Below, one piece after another: positions 23,411 through 35,080 of a stretch of DNA of 64,000 bases (positions are counted from its first letter, which is position 1; every line of letters begins with the position of its first letter). Origin of the DNA: Ctenosaura bakeri (taxonomy: Eukaryota > Chordata > Lepidosauria > Squamata > Iguanidae); the NCBI GenBank assembly GCA_948474755.1, contig CAOLHI010001152.1, forward strand, positions 124,001 to 188,000. Reading direction: 5' to 3'. The notes under the pieces were generated by a model. The model was not told the DNA's origin. It worked only from the letters and a program-made list of their open reading frames with translations, and ran no database searches. A program made the translations under genes and the position numbers.

Positions 23411-23526
23411 TCAGAGCAGAGTGTGGAAAAATTGCTTTTTATGGACTACAGCTTTCCCAGCCAGCATGAACAATGAATTCTGGGTGTTACAGTTCAAAAA
23501 AGTAACTTATTGGAGCTCTTGCTCAG
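23411..23526. mobile_element. Palindromic MITE, AAGTTACTTTT family, copy 3
   Basis: Left GAGTGTGGAAAAATTGCTTT and GGACTACAGCTTTCCCAGCC mirror right GAATTCTGGGTGTTACAGTT and AAAAAGTAACTTATTGGAGC. Confidence 0.7.
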
Positions 23527-23848
23527 AGGCGCACTGTTCATTAATTCTTAGTATTGTTGTACTCCCTGAGCCACTGTTTCTCATCTGGCTCCAGCTGAGT
23601 AAATCCCACAAGCCTTAAATTACCCATCTACCTTGTAGAGCACCATTCTGTTGGGGCAGCAAAGAAGATTAAAACATCCATTGTTAATTAGGATGCTGAA
23701 TGAAGGAGACAGACCAAAGTGACTGTCAGCAAGTGATGCTACATGCTTGGCTGATAGGCAGTGGCTCTAAAGAGCAGCTATAATTCTTGTGCTTTTATGG
23801 TGGAAACCAGCATTATATTACATATATTTTATTATATCATCACCAGCA

Positions 23849-23901
23849 TTATATATTATATTATATTATATTATATTATATTATATTATATTATATTATA
23901 T
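23849..23901. repeat. (ATATT)n microsatellite
   Basis: About ten uninterrupted pentanucleotide units; likely polymorphic. The short overlapping open frames rich in Y, I and L are artefacts of it. Confidence 0.95.
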
Positions 23902-24534
23902 CATCAGTCCTTTCATCTGGATTTCTTTTCTGGATCTTCTGTATTACATCATCGGCACCTATATTTGGACTCCTTTTCCAGGGCTAGTTTTAAAAGAAAG
24001 GAAATATAGATCATCTGGGTTCTGCAACACACTAAGTTTTTAAAGTATATGCCAAGTTGCATAAAGAGAAATTAGCAGTCTGTCTATCCACCCACCAATA
24101 CCCACAGTCATTTATCCCTTTTTCTGACCTTACACTGGAAGAAACAGCAAATATTTTCTGCCAAGTAAAATGTGCAGTTGCCAAAGGCAAATTATTCCAG
24201 CATGAAGCAAATGCTTTTCAAACAAATACTTAATTTCATTTGTTTGCGCAGTTGTTCCTGTTCGTGGACATAAGTCATGCCATGCTGAAAAAATACACAA
24301 AATTCTCTGCATACTTCAAGGAAAATTAAAGCTTAGGCTTACTTCCAGACATTAAAAATGTAGCCATGTCAGGATATTTCCTCTGTAAGTTATAAACAAT
24401 GCTTTCAGAACCAGAATGTAAGGCTCTAGGGGTTGGTAATTCCAGGAAGTTTCATCCTGAAATAAATAGTTGAAGTGGACTTAGAGATAACAGTATATCA
24501 AAAATGCAGAAGATTTTTTAAAATTTTGATTGAT

Positions 24535-24925
24535 TTTAAGCTTTTATAACTTGCCTTTGTTTTTTGTTTTTTTTTGTCCAACACAGTTTACAATAAAATA
24601 CTCAAAACCAGTAAGTTCATATAAGCTGTAATAAAACATTCAGTGAACAGCAGGCTGAAATAGAAATAAAGGAATGCAACAACATTTGGGACATAAAGTT
24701 ATCATTAAAAAAAAAAACCTCACTGGGGTGGGTGAATGATGCTCTTTAAGCAAATTAAAGGAACTTAGTTAGATGTTTAAAGTTCAGTATTGGCCAGTGA
24801 GCAGCAATAGAGAGGACTTTCCAACATTGGGGCCCCACCACTGAAAAGGACTTGTTTCTGATCAACAGTTGTCCAATCTCTGACAGTAGGAACTGCTGAA
24901 ACAGGCCCTCTGATGATGAACCTAG
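24535..24925 (-). mobile_element. LINE-like 3' fragment, antisense
   Basis: Same kind of sequence as 9830-10193: a tail with AACACAGTTTACAATAAAAT, then GGACTTTCCAACATTGGGGC and CACCACTGAAAAGGACTTGT and CTGAAACAGGCCCTCTGATG. Decayed. Confidence 0.45.
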
Positions 24926-25805
24926 AGCAGGGTTGCTCATGAGGCACATCTGGTCCCATGTTTTTACAGCTTCACTTTGCCTTTAAACTGAAGGGGCACA
25001 CATCCACACCTCATTTCAGGAACCACACACAGTTTTTAAAAACAGAAGTGATCTTCCTGTCAGTTCCAATTTCACTGAGTGAGACTGCTATGGCTTGTGG
25101 AGGTTGGAAGGTTTTAGAAAATGTGCATCCCAGTACAATATGGGCAGATTCATTGGAAAACTAGATTCCTAGGGTGTGTCTTCTAGTGGGCATTTGTATT
25201 AAGTTGGATCTTGCAGAGAGCCACATATAAATTCTACTGCAAGGGAACTGGACACCACCTACATAATTTTTGAAAATGGTTATCCCCAATCCAGCAAGAG
25301 AGATGCTCTCATGAAAGCAGGTTTACACATGTACAGGTGATGCAGGTGCACAGATGAGTACACATCTCTAACTATCCCCATCCATCTGTGCACCACTGGA
25401 GCTTGGAAGTGCATGTCCCAATCTGAATGCACTTGGAAACTTAAGTTAGAAACAAAAACTCTTGAGCAAATGAGTATTGTATTCAGTTAGAATTGGTTAG
25501 AAACATTGCCTCTCAAGAATGAAGTTTTATGGTTGTTGGTACCATGTTTGTGTCCTTTAGAATACAGGAAGTAGATCAGGGGTGAGGAAAGTGTGACCTA
25601 GTACTTGGCCCCCAGGACAACAGAAAGTTCAAACATTTTTGTGAAAATAAATTGTTGCCCATATTTCCTCAAATGTCCTCTAGCAGGCCCTTTTTTCTAA
25701 CTGGAAGTTGAATCCTAACAGTTATATAGGCTGAATTTCATTAAAAGGCAGATAGGTCATTAGTCAGTAAAGATTTTTGAATAGGCTACAGGTATTAGTA
25801 TCCTA

Positions 25806-26043
25806 GAGGTCCTAAATACCCTAAGGGCATCTGATCTTGGAAGCTAAGCAGGGCCAGCCCTGGTCAGTACTGGATGGGAGACCATCAAAGAATACTGGGT
25901 GCTGTAGGCTATATTTCAGAGGAAAGAACTAACAAAACCACCTCTGACTACATTTGACCTGAGAAAATCCTATGAAATTCATGGGGTAACCATAAATCTA
26001 CAGGGGACTTGAAGGCCCCTGAGTGGGCACACACACACATACT
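25806..26043 (+). repeat. 5S rRNA-headed SINE
   Basis: About 25826-25911 matches vertebrate 5S rRNA: CATCTGATCTTGGAAGCTAA, GCAGGGCCAGCCCTGGTCAG, TACTGGATGGGAGACCATC and ATACTGGGTGCTGTAGGCT, so the internal pol III control region is recognisable. It is followed not by a terminator but by a SINE body (AAAATCCTATGAAATTCATG, GGGGACTTGAAGG) and an A/C-rich tail. A retrotransposon, not a 5S gene. Confidence 0.88.
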
Positions 26044-27488
26044 CATAAATTAGTCTCTTTCACAAGAAGATGAATTGATATATAAATAAACAGTGCTACC
26101 TTTCATTCAGTCAGATGTTCCATAATGCATTGTTTTTTATGCTTTGCTAATCTGATGCAACCCTTTTAACTTCCTTTTTTAATGTGAAAAGAGGTTAAAA
26201 GCAATTTACCTTTATTTTCATTGATACTTTTCTAAGCCTGCTGTAAATTATCAACACATAATATCACAAGTGCTTTGCTTTGTTTTACTTTGCAAAAGCC
26301 AGTGTTTCCTCCCGTGTTCACCATGTGAATCTAGTTTGAATTGTAAAGCTAATTACAGCTCTCATGTAATGACTTTGAAAAACAATGGTCCTGAGTGTGC
26401 TTTTTCCCAATCTTTTGGCCTCTCCAAATGAAAAATGCCAAACTGGAGAGGGACTAAGGCTATTGTCCTGTATTTTCCTGTATTCAAAACCTGAATCCAG
26501 AATATATGGCCAAAATTGGAGTTGGGGGTTGTATTGGAGGATGAAGTGATGGGACTTGTAAATATGGAAGGCAACATTTCCCAGGGCAGTTATGAGTTCC
26601 AATGGATTCAAACAAACAGAGTTGCGCAGCATTGTCTCAATAGTGTTCACGAGGAGGATCCCATCACAGAGATGGTTTTTCTGTGCCGTCTCAACTTCAC
26701 TCGACTATCTCCTACATAAGCTTTGTTCTTCTTTGTTATCGCATATGACTTAGGAAAAATTCCATCTTCTGCCTGTATATCAGTTCTGACATGGAAGTCA
26801 ATGTTTTAGTTCTTTAATAATTGTTTCTTTCCTATTGCTAGTCCCAACTATGATAGAACCATTATGTGTTGACTCACTATTCAACAGTTAATTCAATGAG
26901 TTTACTCTAGTTAGGACTAACCAACAAGATTCAAGCCAATATTTTGTTCTGTTCAGTATTCTGAAATCACAAATCATTACAACAAAGGGAAATGGATGAT
27001 GAAATAAGTAGCCACGTGGATCTGTAAGAACAAAACAAAGTCCAAAATCTATAGGTGGGCAATGCTCCCTGTGGATTTTGGATTTGGTTTTGTAAGAACC
27101 TAGTGACTCTTTCTTTCTCTCTTTTCCTTCAGTCCTATAAGACATAACTGGAGCAGATGGTATGATTTTTAATTCCTGGCAGATTGTGTGACCATCTCAT
27201 ATATTTTGGCAAATTTTGTTTTTCTTTTTAGGATTTTATAACCCTAAAGGTTAAATGGAACCTTTCAGAATGCAGAACAAAACACAGCTTAAAACTACAA
27301 AAAGATTAAAGCGTTCCATCCCAAAATGAACAACTTCAAGTTCAACTTTCCTCTCTCTCCACAATCGCAAGTATAGCTAATATACAAGCCAAATAACAAC
27401 AGAAGTGGTGTACCAACTTCTTCATTACTAGAATACCATATCAGTGTACTCAAATTAACTTCCATTAAAGAAGAAGTTCAAATTAGAC

Positions 27489-27565
27489 CTCTTCTGAAGA
27501 TTTTAGTTACTTTTTGAACTGCTGCTGGAAGTTGTAGTTCAAACAGTAACTTTTCCAACCTCTGG
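27489..27565. mobile_element. Palindromic MITE, AAGTTACTTTT family, copy 4 (short)
   Basis: Contains TTAGTTACTTTTTGAACTGC directly joined to GGAAGTTGTAGTTCAAACAG and TAACTTTTCCAACCTCTGG; an internally deleted copy. Confidence 0.6.
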
Positions 27566-27668
27566 AATTTCTATAGGAAGAAATATGCCTAAAATAATTT
27601 TTACCATAGACATCAAGAGCTTTAAAGGTTAAGAGCTGAAATACATTTAGGAGCCAGCCCAAATCTTA

Positions 27669-28431
27669 GGCCCTTTTCTCATGGGGTGCAGAAATCATGC
27701 CGCTACGGTCCAGGCGGGTTTTCCCTTAATCCCCACTAACATGGACTGAAATTTTAGGAGCGTTCTCACAGCTCCATAGAGAAAAGGCTTAGGCAGCATC
27801 AATGCATTCACACAATATTACCATGGCCACTCCCATAGGTGTCCTTTCACAGTCCTGTCTGGCAGTGATTGGCTGTGCTCAAATTTTAAAAGAAACACTC
27901 TGAGCGTCATCACGGACGTCAGTACGCACGCGTGTCCCCTTACATCCTCCAACGAACCCCCCCACCCTGTCCCGCACCTTTCTTTGGAGCCGCCGTGGAG
28001 ACATTTTCCCCCCTCTGTCTTTCTGCTTGCTTTCTGCTGTTTTGTGTATGGAGCACAAGCTGCTGACGAACATTGCTGGGGTGCTAGCCCCGCTAATGAC
28101 GGTCCTTTCAGCCTTGATAGCAGCACTGGAAAGCACTGGGGGCGATCTTGTCGCTTCTGCTGGCCACGCCTAAATCCCTCCCTCTCTTGATCCCCTGCAC
28201 GAATCAGTACGCACCGTCGCTTTTTCACAAAACGACGAGCACGGATTGGAGGAAAAAAACACATTTCTTCTGGTTTTTAAAAAGTGCGCGTGAATGCTGG
28301 ATGGTGGCTCCCCCGTGCGGATTGAGGTGAGAATCAAAAAAATTAAATGCGACCCGGTTCTCTCTAAGGTGAAAAAGGCCCCCGTTCGAGGTCGACCTGG
28401 GAAGATTTAATTACCCCGTGAGAAAAGGGCC
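27669..28431. mobile_element. 763-bp GGCC-tipped element with CpG-rich interior
   Basis: GGCCCTTTTCTCA at the left end and TGAGAAAAGGGCC at the right end are perfect inverted repeats, with TA on both outer sides (27667-27668 and 28432-28433), consistent with a TA-targeting transposon. The interior is rich in CG dinucleotides (for example CGTCATCACGGACGTCAGTA and CGCACGCGTGTCCCC) and open on the minus strand for 148 codons, with no recognisable protein domain. It may be a MITE carrying foreign sequence. Confidence 0.7.
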
Positions 28432-29666
28432 TAAGTCACTACCATCAGCTCACGCCACCAAACAATTGAAACTTCTGGGTTTTCAAGGAGAGCAGTCCCA
28501 CACATTAGTTTTACTTGGAAATTACTAAAATGTGTAATGATAACCACTAACACTAGAGATGATAGAGAACTGGAGGAGTGGAAGCTGACTTTGTGGACTT
28601 CAAAGCTGAGAAGAACTTGACAAGTTCTGTCATTACTTTTTGGTTGAGATTTTGATCAGAATAAGGGACTTCCAGGCTTTGCACTCCTCTGCGCTTTCTA
28701 CCACTTTCCCTCAAAAATATTCGAGCCTTCCCATTAGCTCAGTCAGTACAGCAGTACAGTCACATTGGGAGAAGAGCAGAGAGAGTTATTTTCTTCTTTC
28801 CTTACCTCCATTGCCTCTCTGTCATCTCAGCATCCTTGTTAATATAATAGTGGAGTGCAGAAGTCTGTAGAAGACATAGTTCTCCCAAAGGTTCCTTCTC
28901 TTGTCTTTAGTCCTCTGTGCCTGGTCTCCTTGTTAGAAAGTGTGAAATGGCAATTGGGACAGGGAGAGGGGACAACCTTCGTCTTCCCTTCCTTCAGCTA
29001 ATTGCTCCCGAAAATTCTTTCCCTGTTTGTGTTGTCTGATACAGAGAAGTGGATTAGGAGGAGAAACGTACTTAGACAGGCAGGGGAAAATGAAGGTAGT
29101 GAAGAACAGAATTCAGCATCTCTTTCTCCTGTGCTGTTGTTACAATTGCAGTAAGACCTTTCAACCTCCTTTCTAGAGGAGGAGGCATATGAAATGAAAC
29201 ACATGCCTGCCACTGTCATGTCTAATTTTGCTCTCAATCCATTTTTATTTGATTTGATTTTTGTGCCATTCAGTTCAATGTGTGCAGTTACAAAAAAGCA
29301 CACTTGACTTTTTTTGTATTTCTTCCTGAGCAAATGCAACCCTATATAACAAGCAATCATATTATTGAAAAACATAGTCACTTAGAAGAGCATATCAAAA
29401 CAGCAGGCGGAAGAAAAAATATGGTTATTATTATCTTCCAATGTTTAGGTTCTTTGCAGTTTACATTGTTTGTTATTTATCACTATAAAGTAATGGAAAA
29501 ATACACAAAGTTTTTGTTTCCAATTGATACTGAGGCTCCTGAAGAGGGAGAAATGCTCAGATAGCAGCCAACTGTTGCATAATTCATGACCACGCTCATT
29601 AATTTGTTAAATAGTTCAGAGATCCATCTCTGACATGTTGCTGCTTTTTTTCCCTACCCATCCCAG

Positions 29667-29759
29667 GTTTTGCCAGAAGAAGATGACTATGGATTTGATA
29701 TAGAAGAAAAGAACAAAACTATTGTGGTGAAGACTGTTCGTCGGGGCTCTCATGCAGAG
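29667..29759 (+). CDS. PREX1: PREX1 exon 5 of window: PDZ1, first half
   Basis: This 93-bp, 31-codon exon has acceptor ctacccatcccag and donor gtgaatt. It reads [20 protein letters not shown] then [16 protein letters not shown] takes the place of the PDZ carboxylate-binding loop and the following strand. The exon is phase 0 at both ends, so skipping would keep frame but remove half of PDZ1. Confidence 0.95.
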
Positions 29760-31280
29760 GTGAATTCTTTTGTTATGCATAGACAGTTCCCTTTCGACAT
29801 TAAGGTGGTCAATAATCTTTGCAGTGTCCCCCAAATAACACACAGAAATCCAATTTAATTTTAATGGCAACCGCTAAGTAACTGAGGATCTTCTTTAGCT
29901 CATTTTGCAAAAAATTGCCTCCATGCATTTCTGATTCCTGAATACAGTTTTTGGGCAGAGCAATTGCATTAAGTGACTTAACAGTGTTCTTCTACTCCCT
30001 GCTGGCCAGTGCTGCATGCTAGGTTGTAGAACATTGAACCAGTCAAAAATCTGTGTTCACATCATCTTTATCTAAGAATCGGTTTAACCTTTTATTTTAT
30101 TTTTTCTCCTGACAGATCTAAAAACAATTGGTTGGGGAATGGGAAGCCTTTTTAAATCAGGAAAATAGTAGGATGAAAGGGTTAAAGATTTTAACACTCA
30201 CTTTTCCAAACCAATTTCCTTGTTCAAATTAGTAGCCCTTTATAACTACTTCAAAGTTAACAGGAAAACACTACAGGATATCCTGACCTTGATCACCAGT
30301 CAGATAGTGTGCAAGATTCACTAGCAGATATTTGAGTCCCAGGGCATCTAAGTGTTTAAAGATAATCACTGGTGCTTTGATTTGGACTGGGATAATTACA
30401 ATTGAGCACTCGTCCTTAATGAATAGTCAGCTACATATGGAAGATTTCTTTTAATCAGGAGTGGAGAAATTGATTAAGACAAAATATGACTTCTGTTTTT
30501 AAGTAATAATTCTTATAGTATTCCAGGCAAGCATATTTTTTTTGCTAGTACACACCATTGATCTGATATTAAAAAGTGTATAAACTGCAAGTTAATCCCA
30601 TATTATGTGAATCCACATAAAAACCAGATATCATACATTTATTCCTGCAGTTTTGCTAGCAGATGCCAAAATTTTCAAAAGCCCATACTCCTTGGACAGA
30701 TGTACGATATATACTGTAGAAATGTGAATTGTGATAGTTCCATGTGTGCTTGAGATGAGTCAAGAGGTGTTTGTAATTCTGCATGTAGATATCATTATGT
30801 AACTCAAGCATTTTTTTTTGGAAATATTTTTGTTTTGCTTTTTATGTCTTTAATTTGTATAGCTTGTGTAGGCTGTTCTAAACAAATACTCTAAACAGAG
30901 TGTTTAAGATTTAGCAGAATTCTGCATCTTGGATAGATGTGTGAAGATTGTATCTAGTGGATAGATACAGGTGAAATAATGTAGGTTAACTACAGGTGAT
31001 AAGAGAGGGAAAGATAAGCAAAGCAAAAGTACTATGCAGCTGAGTAGCTGAACTTTTTGAGAAGGGGTATTTTTACAAGTATTTCTGGATCAAGGGGAAT
31101 GGCGATATGCAATAGAATCCAGATTGTATTCTAATTCTGGTTAATGTCCCTAATTCCAATCGTTAGTCTCAACTAAAGTAGACCCATAGAATCAGTAACA
31201 TGTGTGTAAATGTTGACACAAGTTCCCACTGGGTTAGCAGGTATACTCAAGTTCAGGTCAACAATTGTATTTAGATGTAA

Positions 31281-31500
31281 GCAAGGTATAGTGATTTGGG
31301 TGTTGGACTACAACTCTTTAGAACTCAGTTCAAATCCTTGCTTGGGCGAGGAAACCCGCTGGGTGACCTTGGGCAAGTCACACTCTCTCAGCCTTAGAGG
31401 AAAGCAAAGGCAATCTTCCCATGAACCAATATTGCCAAGAAAACCCTATGATCTTAGGGTCACTGTAAGTTGGAAACAACTTGAAGGCACACAACAAAAT
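31281..31500 (+). repeat. tRNA-headed SINE with ACA tail
   Basis: Head AAGGTATAGTGATTTGGGTG and box B-like CAGTTCAAATCCTTG, body GTGACCTTGGGCAAGTCACA and AACCCTATGATCTTAGGGTC, tail TTGAAGGCACACAACAA. Same family as 9480-9711. Confidence 0.82.
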
Positions 31501-31584
31501 ACAATGCGCACAAAACCAAGCTTACATGTATACAACCCAGCAGGCCTGAACATGCTTTCTTTTCGCTCTGTAGTATAATGATAA

Positions 31585-31650
31585 GTGATAGATTCCCCTT
31601 GGGGTTGCCATAAGTCGGAAATGACTTGAAGGCACACAGGAACAACAATG
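31585..31650 (+). repeat. SINE 3' tail fragment
   Basis: GGGTTGCCATAAGTCGGAAA then TGACTTGAAGGCACACAGG and an ACAACA end: only the 3' body of the same SINE group. Confidence 0.7.
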
Positions 31651-31975
31651 AATTTACTGCTAGATATTGTGCAGATATCTGTTCATGTGTGCAGTTTAAG
31701 ATTTTGGGAAGAGAGAAGAACACTAGTGTTGAGAAAGCAAAAGAGGAAACCTCCAAGGCACGGACAGTGTATGTTTTACTAATATAGGTGTGACCTGGTG
31801 GCTTCCTCTCCTGTTATCTCCATAGTTGTTTGCATTTCTCTATATTATTTCTGTGTCTCCAGAGTACTTTTATTCTTCTGAAAATTTGTTTTAATTAGCA
31901 TTCTTATTTATTTGTTTCTGTGGTGCCATTCCTCCCAGCAGTTAACAAAGGCTGGGTAGAGTTTAGTGTCCAGGG

Positions 31976-32033
31976 AAAAGCTGATTGGGGAGTTCTGGGA
32001 GTTGTAATCCAAAGAAGTAACTTTTCCAAAAGA
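31976..32033. mobile_element. Palindromic MITE, AAGTTACTTTT family, right half
   Basis: GGGGAGTTCTGGGAGTTGTA then AAAGAAGTAACTTTTCCAAA; left half not preserved. Confidence 0.6.
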
Positions 32034-32340
32034 TGATTTTGCCAGATTCCTGTGTTTCTGCCTCGTATGATTATTGGCAAGTCCAGTGTTGTCTGCTTAG
32101 TGAAATATTTTATTAATGCAAACCTCTCAGTAAGTCATTGCCTGATTGATAATCCCCCTGTCAGTTCTTTGGACAGATGCCTGTAGAATATTTTAGTTTT
32201 TGGGGTTTTTTTTAAGTAGGGATGGGACGAATCCAGAATTTTCCAAATCTGGATCTGAATCCATGGGAATCCACAAATCTTGAATCTTTCAAATCCTTTT
32301 TTTTTAAAGGGTGTAAAAAGCAAGGGAAAGAAGGATAATC

Positions 32341-32469
32341 TTGGGCAAGACACACTCTCTCAGCCTTAGCAAAAGCTTAGGCAAAGGCAAACCTCCCTGT
32401 GAAGAAATTTGGCCAGGACAATTGTCCTAGTTTTGCCTCAGGATCTCCCCAGATTGAAAGTGACATGAA
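32341..32469 (+). repeat. SINE body fragment nested in hAT element
   Basis: CTTGGGCAAGACACACTCTC, AGGCAAAGGCAAACCTCCC and GATTGAAAGTGACATGAAGG match the body of the 9480 SINE; head missing. Confidence 0.7.
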
Positions 32470-32536
32470 GGCCCTTTCTGCACAGGCAGGAAAATGTGGA
32501 TTAATCCCACATTTTCCTGCCTGTGTAAACAGGGCC
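32470..32536. mobile_element. 67-bp perfect-type foldback, GGCC-tipped family
   Basis: GGCCCTTTCTGCACAGGCAG is mirrored by CTGCCTGTGTAAACAGGGCC, meeting at AAAATGTGGATTAATCCCAC. It abuts the SINE fragment inside the hAT shell. Confidence 0.75.
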
Positions 32537-34974
32537 ACATACTAGAGTACAGAGCTAATTCAGGTCAAAACTGGCTTTTCTTTGCAAAGCTCCTTATGGC
32601 ATCCTGGGGTTTGTAGTTTGGTGATGCACCAGCACACTTTGGCAGAGAAGGCTGTGACACTTTGTAAAACTAGAAACCTCAGAATTGTGTGTGAAAGAGC
32701 TTTGCAAGGGAGCTACGCAAAGGAATGTTTCAGCTGTCCTTGAAATCTCAAGCCTGTAGCTTCTAGTCAAGTGCTGAACTTAAATATTAAATGTCCAATT
32801 TAAATATCTTAAAATACAACCCCAGATGTAATTTGTGAAATTGTTAGCAAAGGCCATTATTACTCCAAGAGAAAAATTCACCTACTTGCCATCTCCCCGT
32901 GTGTCTAGTTTCCTAAGTTTTCAGACATCCCGGTCTCCCAGGTTTTCAGGCATCCCGGTCTCCAACAAACTGTTTTTGGGGTAGAGTCAAAAGATTTGGT
33001 TTGCCTATTTGGACATAAGTATTCGGATTCTTGAATCTCGAATCTCTGCCAAGGATTCAAGGATTTGGTTGGCCCATCCCTATTTTTAAGTCACTTTGTG
33101 TTTTGAGACTACAAACAGACAGTTTTCAGAGGAATCTTTTTCTTGACTTTCCAAGAAAAACCTGCTTTCACCCATCTGTCCTTCTTTCCTGTTTGACCTC
33201 AAAATATTGCTATGAACAAGAATGGAATACAAATGCTGATGTGCAGGACAGCTGTCAGCTTAGTTCTTCAACATCTGAAACTGAGCAATAATGCCTTTTA
33301 TTGCATTCTTGGGCTCTTTAATTGCTTTTTGATACCACAAAGCTATCCAGCATATGGTTCAGGGCCAGCACAGCAGCTATAGACTGTTTGGAAAAACCTT
33401 TGGTGGCCTAATGCTCCAGGATACCTAACAAGCACAATATATTCCTGGCTGTTTTAGTCTTTGATATAGCTTTGATTTCAAGTAAACCAATGTGAACAGC
33501 TTAATTAAATAGCTTTTAGGAATATTAAATAGGGACTGATGGACTCAGGAAATGAAGTTTGGGTTTCTGATATTTTTAGACTTGCTTCTGAAAAACTGAA
33601 AAATGTGCTAAACTGAAAAAAAACAATAGAAACTTCCATCATTTTGGTGGTCCAAATTCTATCCCATAAGCAATTTCATCCTCTGATTTGTATAATTGTA
33701 GAAACAGAGAAAATTATGTTATTCCTGTTACATTGATCAATTTATTCTATTTTGCATAGTTCCAGTTTTGGTGGCTCCAAGGCACAGCAAACAGCATAAT
33801 TTAAATCCCAGCTGAAGAGATTTTAGTATTCCTCTGGCAGCTTAGCATTCAGCAGGCAGTGCCCCAGGTTTTCAAGCATATCTCCATAGCCATTAGGACT
33901 AGGAACTTGTTACTTTTAAGGAAAGTTGAAGTTCTCAAAAGGCTTTAGTCTGAAGTAGTAATATACTCCATACTTTTTGTGCATTCCTCTAGCATGCACA
34001 CCATCATGGCTATAAATAGATCCAAGGAATGCTTGCTGTTTCATTCTAATCCTGCCCATGGACTCATGGGAGCTGCTTTCATAACATTTCTAAAGAACTG
34101 AAGAACAAATATTATTTCATAATGATTTGGGATCTTAGGAAGCTGACAGGGACACTTGAAAGCTGTTTTTAAAAATCCTTTTGAATAAGATCTATAAAGT
34201 TTTCTCACTTTCTGTTTTTGTGTGTCTTCTTCCAAATATATTCCCTCATGGAACAAAAATGTATCATTGGAATTAGCCCCAACATACTTCGGCCAACTCT
34301 TTGTTCTTGTCTTCAGACTAAATTTGTTAGAAACAAGTAAACATTTATATAAATACTACTTTCTTCCAAACATCTTGCTGATGTAACAGGTCTTTTATGA
34401 CTTGCATTCTCTTCAGAGTTACTGAATTAATTCTAGATACCATCTTTCTGTTTTCCTTCTAGAACTGCTAAGTGTATATTTATGTAGAAATTTCCACCTG
34501 GAGAACTTTGATGTCCAGAATTTCTCTTATGACTAGATTCAGTGCCAATTAAAACTTCCTAATCAGATGAAACAGTGTTTCTAGCCTTATGGTTCTTGTG
34601 CATATATTACTTTAAAAAAGCAATTCATTATGTAACATACTGTAGTGGTTTAAAAGTAACTAGCTACTGTCACTACAAAAAACAACTTTGAATTGTTAAG
34701 ACAATGATGATAGACTTGAAACATTTTATCCAAAATGTCTGTATCTTCAAAAGCTCTAGAAATGATTACTAATTACACCACCCAAAAAGAAAGGAAACTT
34801 TATTCCTGTTTGCTATGGTTTGAAATATGTCTCTGTTGTAGCTTCATTATCAAAAAAAGTTAACTGGATACCAGTAACAGTTACTGGTAACTTTTTATTT
34901 CCATGTTCTGGAGTCAACCATAGTCATCATTGTAGGCCTCACCACCTCTTCTGGTAGATGTATTAAATATTTGC

Positions 34975-34987
34975 AATAATAATAATA

Positions 34988-35025
<38 letters not shown>

Positions 35026-35080
35026 AGTAATTATATCCCGCCTCTCCCGACGGATCGAGGTGGTAATTAATCACCAAACA
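34975..35080 (-). repeat. GAT/AAT microsatellite joined to an antisense LINE tail
   Basis: (AAT)n then about twelve GAT units end at 35025, followed by ATATCCCGCCTCTCCCGACG and GATCGAGGTGG, the antisense of an L2/CR1-like 3' end. The microsatellite probably grew from the LINE's own 3' repeat. Confidence 0.75.

Larger units (their letters stand above)
20578..29666 (+). other. Intron 4 (phase 0, 9.1 kb)
   Basis: Holds a palindromic MITE (23411-23526), an ATATT microsatellite (23849-23901), LINE-like antisense tails (22565-22690, 24535-24925), a 5S-headed SINE (25806-26043), a MITE (27489-27565) and a 763-bp CpG-rich GGCC-tipped element (27669-28431). I recognise nothing in 20600-22550 or 28450-29650. 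Confidence 0.6.
32217..33082. mobile_element. hAT shell, 866 bp, 8-bp duplication, nested repeats
   Basis: Left tip TAGGGATGGGACGAATCC and right tip (reverse complement) TAGGGATGGGCCAACCAAAT share ten terminal bases that fit the hAT YARNG rule. TTTTTAAG flanks both ends exactly (32209-32216 and 33083-33090). Sub-terminal 'GAATC' units recur near both ends. Inside lie a SINE piece (about 32341-32469), a 67-bp foldback (32470-32536) and a pair of 24-bp tandem units at about 32917-32963. No transposase. Confidence 0.82.

Noticed and set aside
25826..25911. 5S rRNA gene
   Set aside because: The 5S match is diverged, lacks a T-run terminator and runs straight into a SINE body and A/C-rich tail, so it is a 5S-headed SINE.
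27818..28264. 148-codon reverse ORF
   Set aside because: It lies in the CpG-rich interior of a TIR element and shows no protein family resemblance.
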